A DNA stretch of 5,482 nucleotides from Bacteroidota bacterium (GTDB taxonomy: Bacteria; Bacteroidota; Bacteroidia; 2-12-FULL-35-15): assembly GCA_021413595.1 (NCBI GenBank), contig JAIOQD010000516.1, positions 1-5,482 on the forward strand, in the 5' to 3' direction. Shown here piece by piece: positions 1 through 5,482 of the stretch. The position numbers and the translations under genes are program-made. How positions within the stretch are numbered: position 1 is the stretch's first letter; each line of letters begins with the position of its first letter. The notes under the pieces are model-generated. The model was not told where the DNA came from and searched no databases. It was given only the letters and a program-made list of their open reading frames with translations.

Positions 1-1691
1 ATTTCAATAATTTCACCATTTCCCATTACAATTATTTTATCCGCTTTTTGAATAGTTGCCAAGCGGTGAGCAATGATAATGGATGTACGGTTTTTGGTAA
101 GCAGTTCAGTTGCTTTTTGAATCAATATTTCCGATTCCGTATCAATAGAGGAAGTAGCCTCATCCAACACCAGAATTTTAGGATCATAAACGTATGCCCG
201 AATAAAAGAAATCAATTGTCTTTGTCCAACCGAAAGCATTCCGCCTCTCTCCATTGCATTGTAATCATAGTCATTTGGCAGCTTACTTATAAAATCATGA
301 GCGCCAACTATTTTAGCTGCTTCAATAATTCGTTCTCTTGAAATAGTAGGATCATTCAATGAAATATTATTGGCCAATGTATCCGAAAATAAAAAAACAT
401 CCTGTAATACCACACCTATGTTTTTTCGCAATGACGTTAATTCATAATCGCGTATGTCAATTCCATCAATGCTTATAAGGCCTTTGTTGTATTCGTAAAA
501 ACGATTTAATAAATTGATGATAGAAGATTTGCCGGCTCCTGTTGCACCTACCAAGGCAATGGTTTCGCCTTGTTTTACGGAGAAAGAAATGTTTTTTAAA
601 ATCCAGTCTTCATTATTATAGGCGAACCAAACATTTTTAAAATCAATATTTCCGTTGATTTTTTCTGCATCTGCTCTGCCTTCATTTTCAATAAATTCTT
701 TTGTATCAAGCACTTTAAAAACCCGTTCCGAAGAAACCATTCCCATCTGTAAAGTATTGAAGCGATCAGCCAACTGACGTATCGGACGAAATAGCATATT
801 GATATACATAATGAACGAAACTAATTCCCCTACTGTTGCGGTACCTTTCAAAATCCCATTTCCGCCCCACCAAACAAGCAGGCCAAGAGAAACAGATGAA
901 AGGATTTCCACCACCGGAAAAAAGATGGAGTACGCAAGTATTGATCTAATATTGGCATCGCGATGTTTTGCATTAATATCATTAAAATGTTTCATTTCTG
1001 CTTTTTCGCGATTAAAGATCTGCACCACATACATGCCTGTGATATGCTCTTGAACAAAGGCATTGAGACGGGCTACCTGTGTCCGTACATCCTGAAAAGA
1101 GGCCTGTACCGATTTCTTAAAAATATAGGTTGCAATAAATAAAAACGGAATAGGAGACAGTATAATTAAGGTTAGTTTAAAATTTAAAAACAACATTACT
1201 GCTAGGATTACAGTGATTTTAAGCAGATCACCAATGATAACGATGAGCCCTTCCGAAAAAATATCAGCAATTACTTCAATGTCGGAAACGGCCCGTGTTA
1301 CAAGGGTTCCGATAGGGGTGTTGTCATAATATTTTAAGCGCAGGCTAATGATGTGTTTATACAACTGTACACGAAGATCTTTAATTATATTTTGTCCTAA
1401 CTGGTTTGTTAAAAAGGAATCAGCAAACTGAAAAAACGTTTCTAATACCAGTAATACAACCAGTACGATGGTCATATACAACAACATTGAGCTATTGGCG
1501 GAAGCTACATAATGATCAAATGTGTATTGGATCAAATAAGGTCTTATGGGAGAAAGAGCTGCAAGTGTAATTGTGGTACACACAGCCAATGCAAAGTTTT
1601 TTCGATAAGGTTTTATATAAGAGAAAACCCTTTTAAGAAGCAGTATATCAACAGCTTTACCGGTGATCGGTTTTTTCTTTTGCTCAGACAT
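1..1691 (-). CDS. ABC exporter half-transporter, MdlB-like (C-terminus cut by window edge)
   Basis: This is an inner-membrane type IV ABC exporter half-transporter with fused permease and ATPase, expected to work as a dimer driving ATP-dependent export; the substrate is unknown. I read 563 codons with no stop; the left edge removes only the last residues of a normal ~580-600 aa protein. Residues about 20-315 form the six-helix permease (N-terminus MSEQKKKPITGK, then KRVFSYIKPYRKNF). The ATPase domain starts near 345 and is intact: A-loop Y358, Walker A GATGAGKSS 382-390 (K388), Q-loop Q430, X-loop MERGG before signature LSVGQ 486-490, Walker B ILVLDE with D510 and catalytic E511, D-loop SSID, H-loop H542. 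The permease pattern (TPIGTLVTRAVSDIEVI) and the LSVGQRQ signature look closer to MdlB/BmrD-type exporters than to the lipid A flippase MsbA, so an LPS role is not claimed. The ATG overlaps the truA stop by 8 bases, suggesting coupled translation. Confidence 0.93.
   Translation of the reverse strand, partial: MSEQKKKPITGKAVDILLLKRVFSYIKPYRKNFALAVCTTITLAALSPIRPYLIQYTFDHYVASANSSMLLYMTIVLVVLLVLETFFQFADSFLTNQLGQNIIKDLRVQLYKHIISLRLKYYDNTPIGTLVTRAVSDIEVIADIFSEGLIVIIGDLLKITVILAVMLFLNFKLTLIILSPIPFLFIATYIFKKSVQASFQDVRTQVARLNAFVQEHITGMYVVQIFNREKAEMKHFNDINAKHRDANIRSILAYSIFFPVVEILSSVSLGLLVWWGGNGILKGTATVGELVSFIMYINMLFRPIRQLADRFNTLQMGMVSSERVFKVLDTKEFIENEGRADAEKINGNIDFKNVWFAYNNEDWILKNISFSVKQGETIALVGATGAGKSSIINLLNRFYEYNKGLISIDGIDIRDYELTSLRKNIGVVLQDVFLFSDTLANNISLNDPTISRERIIEAAKIVGAHDFISKLPNDYDYNAMERGGMLSVGQRQLISFIRAYVYDPKILVLDEATSSIDTESEILIQKATELLTKNRTSIIIAHRLATIQKADKIIVMGNGEIIE
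1684..1691 (-). other. 8-base stop/start overlap of truA and the ABC transporter
   Basis: Read on the minus strand, ATGTCTGA carries the ATG of the ABC transporter (1691-1689) and the TGA of truA (1686-1684) in different frames. Ribosomes ending truA could reinitiate on the transporter without a separate ribosome binding site. The overlap is seen directly; coupling is inferred. Confidence 0.85.
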
Positions 1692-2445
1692 TAAAATAAT
1701 TTTTAGGGTACTCCACCTTTGTTAAATATAAACCACAAGCGTGGGCTGAAAATCCAGCCTTTGCGCGAGATTTACTTTCAATGATCTCATTAAATTCCTC
1801 AATTGATATTTTTCCTTTGCCAACATTCAAAAGTGTTCCAACTATGGCACGCACCATGTTTCTCAAAAAACGATTGGCCGAAATAGTAAAGATCAGCGAG
1901 TCATTTTCTTCTTTCCATTCCGCTTTATAAATGTTGCAATTATTGCTAAGATTTTGAGTGTTTGTTTTTGCGAAAGCAGAAAAGTCGATGTGGTTAAACA
2001 ATAGTTTAGTTGCTTTATTCATCTCCTCTATATTAAGAGTGCCATACAAAAAGCAGGATCTATCAATTAGAAAAGGATCTTTCTTTTTATTAATGACGTA
2101 TTGATATGTTCTGGAAACAGCGTCAAACCGAGAATTTGATTTTTCCTTTACAGTAATTATTTTTTGAATTGCAATATCGGCAGGAAGCGCAAAATTAAAT
2201 TTAAAGATCCATTTATCCTGATTGATCTCCATATCCTTAATTGTGGAATCGAAGTGAGCGAAATATTCGCTTGCATGAACCCCTGTATCCGTTCTTCCGC
2301 AGCCGGTAATAGAAATGGGTTCATTCAATAACCTGGAAAGCATTTCATTTAATACCTGTTGTACGGTTCGAAATGTGTTTTCCTGTATCTGCCAGCCGTG
2401 GTAAGCCGTTCCGTTATATGATAATTGAATGAAATAGCGTTGCAA
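1684..2445 (-). CDS. truA: tRNA pseudouridine(38-40) synthase TruA
   Basis: Cytoplasmic enzyme that isomerises uridines 38, 39 and 40 in the anticodon stem-loop of many tRNAs to pseudouridine. The 253 residues match the usual TruA length. The N-terminus MQRYFIQLSYNGTAYHGWQ is the family opening. GRTDTGVHA (50-58) holds the catalytic aspartate D53. RFDAVSRTYQY (106-116), NRFLRNMVRAIVGTLL (191-206) and the C-terminal AHACGLYLTKVEY (234-246) are the other hallmark blocks; the family's usual Pro in the last block is His here. The start is TTG: upstream in frame the codons are TAA CCG ATA AAT ACA TTG, so no ATG or GTG is available, and TTG places the family's opening motif at residue 3. The gene follows the HU/SPOR gene by 65 bases and overlaps the ABC transporter by 8, so it is probably the middle of a three-gene transcript. 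Confidence 0.96.
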   Translation of the reverse strand: MQRYFIQLSYNGTAYHGWQIQENTFRTVQQVLNEMLSRLLNEPISITGCGRTDTGVHASEYFAHFDSTIKDMEINQDKWIFKFNFALPADIAIQKIITVKEKSNSRFDAVSRTYQYVINKKKDPFLIDRSCFLYGTLNIEEMNKATKLLFNHIDFSAFAKTNTQNLSNNCNIYKAEWKEENDSLIFTISANRFLRNMVRAIVGTLLNVGKGKISIEEFNEIIESKSRAKAGFSAHACGLYLTKVEYPKNYFNV

Positions 2446-2510
2446 TGTATTTATCGGTTAATTTATTTGATGGGTCTTATCTAAAATAAGGGCAAGGAGC
2501 GGATACAAAA

Positions 2511-3584
2511 TTATTTTTTAAGCAGCCAGGCATCGGGTTGACTTATTTTAAGTTGCTTCAACTGGGTATAGGCTTCTTTACGAGTAGCATAATCCCCAGA
2601 ACTTACAACGTATAATCCGTTACGTTTTCCTATAATAGATGCGGTAATATTTTGATTTTGCAAGTCGTTTACAAATCTTGTTGCATTTTCCTGAATCTGA
2701 AAACAACCTGTTATCAGGTGAAATTTAAAATCAAGGTTAATATGCTCGTTGTTAACTGCAACATGGGTGGAATCGGCTTTTATAGCATCAACAATTTTGT
2801 TTTCAACAAGGGAGGCTGTAACTGGTTGTACTGCATTATTTGCTAAATCCATTGCTGTGTGTTTGAACGTATCATTTAAATTCGGTAAAGAATTTGATAC
2901 TACTTCTTCAACATTTGGGAGATCTGCTGTTGTATTTACAAGTACACTATTAGTTGGAACACCTTTTAAAGCAAACGGATTTAAACTGGAATAATTAATG
3001 TTTTTTAACAGATCGGTTTTTAATGGTATCCATATCATTCCAAAAACTAAAGGGATGGCAATAGCAAGAGCCACAAGACGTTTTACATTGATCTTCTTTT
3101 TCTCTGCAGGTATTGCACCTCTGTCTTTAAATTCTTTTTCTAAACGTTTACCAATAGTATCACGCTTTATAGCAGGCGATTGAAAGCGAGACAAGCCAAA
3201 TGCATCTAAAAGATAATTTGTTGTTTCCGGTTCAAATTGTATGTTGCGTTCCGCATCAAGAAACAAAGTACCAACTTCGTCAATGGTTACTTTAGCACCT
3301 TTTTTTAATTCTGTATTGGTGGTTGATGTAAAGTGCTGAAGATATTTTAATGCCTCGGGATAACTTGTTCTTTCTGCATTTGCAATATGATTTGCCAAAA
3401 GCCCATCGTTATTTTTTAGACTCTTATTAAATATAATATTTTTAGAGGGCGGAGTAAAAGTATGTTGGGTTGGATGAATTTTTGCAGGAGCGTAATTAGC
3501 CACAAAACCACCCAATTCGGGAACAATAACACAATCGTGTGTATATAACAGGTCACTTATATGTTTATCAACTTTTACCACCAC
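2511..3584 (-). CDS. HU-CCDC81-type domain protein with one membrane helix and C-terminal SPOR domain
   Basis: A 357-residue, single-pass inner-membrane protein. Residues about 5-130 match the Bacteroidota HU-CCDC81 modules: ISDLLYTHDCVIVPELGGFV (9-28), then a second half with KGAKVTIDEVGTLFLD (95-110) resembling the HU-fold beta region. A basic linker (EKKKINVKR, 161-169) precedes one hydrophobic helix at about 168-187 (LVALAIAIPLVFGMIWI). A low-complexity Asn/Val/Leu-rich spacer runs to ~280, followed by a SPOR domain at about 286-355 (KFHLITGCFQIQENA; GLYVVSSGDYATRKEAYTQL). SPOR domains bind glycan strands lacking stem peptides, typical of division septa, so the positive-inside rule puts HU in the cytoplasm and SPOR in the periplasm. 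The start must be GTG: in-frame upstream codons are TAA TTA GTA GTG GTG, with no ATG. GTG 3584 and GTG 3581 are indistinguishable. Function is not established; linking nucleoid and septum is an inference. Confidence 0.88.
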   Translation of the reverse strand: MVVKVDKHISDLLYTHDCVIVPELGGFVANYAPAKIHPTQHTFTPPSKNIIFNKSLKNNDGLLANHIANAERTSYPEALKYLQHFTSTTNTELKKGAKVTIDEVGTLFLDAERNIQFEPETTNYLLDAFGLSRFQSPAIKRDTIGKRLEKEFKDRGAIPAEKKKINVKRLVALAIAIPLVFGMIWIPLKTDLLKNINYSSLNPFALKGVPTNSVLVNTTADLPNVEEVVSNSLPNLNDTFKHTAMDLANNAVQPVTASLVENKIVDAIKADSTHVAVNNEHINLDFKFHLITGCFQIQENATRFVNDLQNQNITASIIGKRNGLYVVSSGDYATRKEAYTQLKQLKISQPDAWLLKK

Positions 3585-3630
3585 TACTAATTACAAATAA
3601 AGACGAAATTACGAAATAGCTACCACTACT
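3580..3630 (-). repeat. Direct repeat of 9 bases flanking the HU/SPOR start
   Basis: On the minus strand AGTAGTGGT occurs at 3630-3622 and again at 3588-3580, where it contains the GTG start codon of the HU/SPOR gene. The copies start 42 bases apart. A shorter direct repeat, TTTCGTAATTTCGT, lies between them. It may be a small duplication or chance; no function is claimed. Confidence 0.5.
3594..3611 (-). promoter_or_regulatory. Candidate -7 boxes for the HU/SPOR-truA-ABC transcript
   Basis: Two near matches to the Bacteroidota -7 box TAnnTTTG lie just before the GTG start. TAATTTCG (3611-3604) ends 19 bases upstream of the start codon and TTTATTTG (3601-3594) ends 9 bases upstream; each has one mismatch. 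No TTG element is seen at the usual -33 spacing for either, so this is weak. The 128-base gap after kdsB makes an internal promoter here reasonable. Confidence 0.25.
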
Positions 3631-3636
3631 TTCCTT

Positions 3637-3694
3637 TTACGATTTTTTTGAATTACAGATAAAAAATGTAATCGATAATTTGTTAAAATCGTAA
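3637..3694. repeat. Nested inverted repeats between kdsB and the HU/SPOR gene
   Basis: A perfect 10-base inverted repeat, TTACGATTTT at 3637-3646 and AAAATCGTAA at 3685-3694, encloses a second perfect pair, ATTACA at 3652-3657 and TGTAAT at 3667-3672 with a 9-base loop. The stems are AT-rich. Reading in the kdsB direction there is no GC-rich stem followed by a T run, so this is not a typical rho-independent terminator. It could be a weak RNA fold, an operator, or chance in AT-rich DNA. Confidence 0.5.
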
Positions 3695-3712
3695 TTCGTT
3701 GAAGCTACAAAT

Positions 3713-4450
3713 TTACAAAAAAATTGTCAATTTTTTAAGGTCATCGGGTACGTCTATCGCAACACTCTCAAAATCAGTTATTTTAGTGTTTATTTTATAC
3801 CCGTTTTGAATCCAACGAAGCTGTTCCAACCCTTCTGCAAGTTCTAAAGATGATTGTTTCAGTGCAGTAATTTCAGCTAATATTTTTGTGGTATATGCAT
3901 AAATCCCGATGTGTTTATAAAATGTATGGTAAGCAAGCCATTGGTTTTGTTCTTTTTCACGAACAAAGGGTATTGTTTGGCGACTGAAATAAATTGCTTC
4001 TTCGTATTTATTTAAAATCACTTTTGGAGTATTGACATTGAACAGCTCCTCGTTACTGTTTATTTTTTTTACAAGGGTAGCAATCTGTACTTTATCCGAA
4101 TCAAAGCAGGAGGCAGCGAGATCAATTTGTTCGGGACGAATAAAAGGTTCATCCCCTTGAATATTTATGACCACATCCGCTGTAGCGGTATATTTATTAA
4201 TTGCCTCGAAACACCTATCGGTACCACTCTGATGGGTTTCTGAAGTGGTAATTACCTTGCCTCCAAAGGCAATCACATGGTCATAAATGCGGATATCGTC
4301 TGTGGCAACTATCACATCGGCCAAAGACTCTGATTTTTTTGCCTGTTCATAAACCCTTTGTATCATTGATTTTCCGCCAATATCTACTAATGGTTTACCG
4401 GGGAATCGGGTAGAGGCAAAACGTGCGGGGATAATACCAACTATTTTCAT
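3713..4450 (-). CDS. kdsB: 3-deoxy-manno-octulosonate cytidylyltransferase (CMP-KDO synthetase)
   Basis: Cytoplasmic enzyme that makes CMP-KDO from CTP and KDO, the activated sugar added to lipid A when the LPS inner core is built. The 245 residues match the family's usual ~250. Motifs in order: nucleotide-binding IPARFASTRFPGKPL (7-21), VIVATDD (46-52), HQSGTDR (73-79), NIQGDEPFI (96-104) with metal ligand D100, YFSRQTIPF (154-162), HIGIYAY (180-186), EGLEQLRWIQNGYKI (206-220), and AIDVPDDL (231-238) with the second expected metal-binding Asp, D233. I start at ATG 4450 (MKIVGIIPAR), because family members begin this way; a GTG two codons upstream would add only Met-Phe. It is divergent from the DUF1571 gene and 128 bases ahead of the HU/SPOR gene, without an obvious terminator between them. 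Confidence 0.97.
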   Translation of the reverse strand: MKIVGIIPARFASTRFPGKPLVDIGGKSMIQRVYEQAKKSESLADVIVATDDIRIYDHVIAFGGKVITTSETHQSGTDRCFEAINKYTATADVVINIQGDEPFIRPEQIDLAASCFDSDKVQIATLVKKINSNEELFNVNTPKVILNKYEEAIYFSRQTIPFVREKEQNQWLAYHTFYKHIGIYAYTTKILAEITALKQSSLELAEGLEQLRWIQNGYKINTKITDFESVAIDVPDDLKKLTIFL

Positions 4451-4470
4451 AAACACGTATTATTTTTACA

Positions 4471-4497
4471 CGAAAATACTGAATTATATTTTATCAA
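4471..4497 (-). promoter_or_regulatory. Candidate kdsB promoter
   Basis: On the minus strand TATTTTCG (4478-4471) matches the Bacteroidota -7 box TAnnTTTG at all but one position and ends 20 bases before the kdsB ATG. A TTG at 4497-4495 lies 16 bases further upstream, slightly short of the usual -33 spacing. The box resembles the TAATTTCG before the HU/SPOR gene in sequence and in distance to the start codon. Pattern match only. Confidence 0.35.
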
Positions 4498-4659
4498 TAG
4501 TGCACTGATTATCTAAATGGTTGAAAACAATTATTCTGTTTAACGTTTATGTAGCAAGTCCAATCAGATTGTTCAAAACATACAGGTTTTAACTATTGAT
4601 TTTGCGATATCTCCAATTTTAATCGTCCGGTTTTGTTCACAAGAAAATAGTTGACTATT
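4493..4659. repeat. Cluster of AATAGT/ACTATT half-sites in the divergent intergenic region
   Basis: Four copies of one hexamer occur within 164 bases: AATAGT at 4496-4501, ACTATT at 4592-4597, AATAGT at 4646-4651 and ACTATT at 4654-4659. The last two form a palindrome with a 2-base centre (AATAGTTGACTATT). The first two extend to a 9-base inverted repeat (ATCAATAGT 4493-4501, ACTATTGAT 4592-4600). The left arm overlaps the candidate kdsB -33 TTG. A regulator binding site is possible; chance in AT-rich DNA is not excluded. The rest of the 268-base gap (4451-4718) holds no gene that I can support. Confidence 0.4.
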
Positions 4660-4706
4660 CTATCAAAGAAAGGCTTTGAAAAATAGGCAAAAACAACAAT
4701 TTTTAT

Positions 4707-4714
4707 TAACTTTG
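4707..4714 (+). promoter_or_regulatory. Bacteroidota -7 box before the DUF1571 gene
   Basis: TAACTTTG is a perfect match to TAnnTTTG. It ends only 4 bases before the ATG at 4719, so if active it would give a leaderless or nearly leaderless mRNA. No TTG is found at the normal -33 spacing; the nearest, at 4676-4678, is 28 bases away from the box. The match is seen directly; activity is inferred. Confidence 0.45.
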
Positions 4715-4718
4715 TAAT

Positions 4719-5482
4719 ATGTCGTTTTTGAGGTTATTCGCCATTATCAGTATTCCGTTTTTGTTTTTAGGCAACACCCATCCCACTAAAAACGTATCGT
4801 GTCAGGAAATTGTTGCGCGTATGCTCGACAGCCTTAAAAACATTAAAACACAACGATGTGATTTAAAATCAACAGAACGTGTGAATGGACATTTTGCCTA
4901 TTCCGGATCACATATAAAAATCAATACAAACCCTAAGAAGATCTATTTCTACAGTATTCTGAAAGGAAATGAGGTATTATGGGTTCATGGGAAAAATAAA
5001 GGAAATGCGATCGTTCACTCTCCTTCATTTCCTCTTTTTAGTATGGATCTGGATCCCTATGGAAGCATTATGCGCAAAGATCAGCATCATACCATTTTTG
5101 ATCTGGGGTTTCAGAACATCGGACTGATTATTGCCAATACCATTGTAAAAGCACCCAAAGATTTTGATAAACATTTTGCTTACGCAGGAACACTTACCTG
5201 GAATAATATTGAATGTTATCAATTACTAATTAATTTTCCTGAATATAAATACATTGAACATGTTGTTACCAAAGGGGAAACCGTTAATGGTATCGCTAAA
5301 AAATTTAACACAAGCGATTTTAAAATTCGGTATAAAAACGGGCTTACAAGTTACTTTGGTGAGATCAAAGAAGGGAAAAAGTTATTAATACCTACTCCTT
5401 ATGCGAGCAAAGTTATTTTATTCATTGACAAGAAAACTTTTATGCCTATTAATGTAAAAATATACGATGAAGAAGGGCTTTA
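4719..5482 (+). CDS. Secreted DUF1571-family protein with inserted LysM module (C-terminus cut by window edge)
   Basis: An exported protein of unknown function; 254 codons are visible and no stop is reached. A hydrophobic signal peptide covers about residues 1-19 (FLRLFAIISIPFLFLGN), with no clear lipobox. The DUF1571 body follows: a helix (EIVARMLDSLKNIKT), a beta-rich lipid-carrier-like part (CDLKSTERVNG; KIYFYSILKGNEVLWVHGK) and the family hallmark LDPYGSIMRKDQHHTI (111-126). Residues about 180-225 form a LysM-like module: EHVVTKGETVNGIAKKFN, then KNGLTSYFGEIKEGKKLLIP. The beta-strand pattern appears to resume after it (ASKVILFIDKKTFMPINVKIYD), so LysM sits inside the DUF1571 fold rather than at an end. 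LysM binds N-acetylglucosamine polymers such as peptidoglycan, so an envelope role is likely but inferred. ATG 4719 is chosen because it starts the signal peptide and follows the TAACTTTG box. Confidence 0.85.
   Translation, partial: MSFLRLFAIISIPFLFLGNTHPTKNVSCQEIVARMLDSLKNIKTQRCDLKSTERVNGHFAYSGSHIKINTNPKKIYFYSILKGNEVLWVHGKNKGNAIVHSPSFPLFSMDLDPYGSIMRKDQHHTIFDLGFQNIGLIIANTIVKAPKDFDKHFAYAGTLTWNNIECYQLLINFPEYKYIEHVVTKGETVNGIAKKFNTSDFKIRYKNGLTSYFGEIKEGKKLLIPTPYASKVILFIDKKTFMPINVKIYDEEGL

Noticed and set aside
48..341. Plus-strand open frame of 97 codons
   Set aside because: It is antisense to the ABC transporter ATPase domain, whose Walker B, signature and H-loop motifs are intact on the minus strand; the plus-strand translation is Cys/Asn/Phe-rich and matches nothing recognisable.
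799..1053. Plus-strand open frame of 84 codons
   Set aside because: Antisense shadow of the ABC transporter permease domain.
1..1691. Calling the ABC transporter MsbA, as LPS partner of kdsB
   Set aside because: The permease and signature patterns look more like MdlB/BmrD-type exporters, and the gene is coupled to truA rather than to kdsB.
1512..1694. Plus-strand open frame of 60 codons
   Set aside because: Antisense to the ABC transporter N-terminus; no family features.
2652..3183. Three plus-strand open frames across the HU/SPOR gene
   Set aside because: All are antisense to a gene with clear HU-like, membrane and SPOR features; hydrophobic stretches there mirror the coding strand.
3585..3712. 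Rho-independent terminator after kdsB
   Set aside because: The inverted repeats there are AT-rich, widely looped and not followed by a T run in the kdsB direction.
4451..4456. GTG start giving kdsB two extra residues
   Set aside because: The ATG at 4450 gives MKIVGIIPAR, the usual KdsB N-terminus, so the Met-Phe extension has no support.
4516..4542. Tiny plus-strand frame in the divergent gap beginning ATGGTTGAAAAC
   Set aside because: It spans only eight codons, with no promoter-like box or conserved feature nearby.
5025..5222. Minus-strand open frame of 65 codons
   Set aside because: Antisense to the DUF1571 gene, which is open across the whole region and carries family motifs.

Overview
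The window is an AT-rich chromosomal segment that reads as Bacteroidota (Cytophaga/Sphingobacteria/Flavobacteria side). The evidence is four-fold: a membrane protein combining an HU-CCDC81-type N-terminus with a C-terminal SPOR domain; a DUF1571-type secreted protein; KdsB, which implies a KDO-containing outer-membrane lipopolysaccharide; and a perfect Bacteroidota-style -7 box (TAnnTTTG) just upstream of one gene. The species cannot be named from the sequence alone. I see no mobile element, CRISPR array, tRNA or rRNA.

Layout. Four genes lie on the minus strand, in transcription order from right to left: kdsB (4450 to 3713), an HU/SPOR membrane protein (3584 to 2511), truA (2445 to 1684), and an ABC exporter half-transporter (1691 to 1, its last residues beyond the left edge). 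A fifth gene, a lipoprotein-carrier-like DUF1571 protein with an inserted LysM module, runs on the plus strand from 4719 past the right edge. It is divergent from kdsB across a 268-base intergenic region. Both edge genes lack a stop codon inside the window, so a search for complete reading frames would miss them.

How the genes relate. truA and the ABC transporter overlap by 8 bases (ATGTCTGA) and are probably translationally coupled. The HU/SPOR gene is 65 bases upstream of truA and may share its transcript. The 128 bases between kdsB and the HU/SPOR gene contain a nested inverted repeat and weak promoter-like boxes but no convincing terminator. Functionally the set is mixed: CMP-KDO synthesis for LPS, a possible envelope/division-to-nucleoid connector, tRNA pseudouridylation, a membrane exporter, and a cell-envelope protein that may bind peptidoglycan. 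Three of the five proteins concern the cell envelope.

Start codons are noteworthy. truA can only start at TTG and the HU/SPOR gene only at GTG, since in both cases an in-frame stop lies a few codons upstream and no ATG is available at the conserved N-terminus. Overall this is mostly ordinary housekeeping sequence. The most interesting points are the LysM insertion within the DUF1571 protein, the HU-membrane-SPOR architecture, and a cluster of AATAGT/ACTATT half-sites in the divergent intergenic region.
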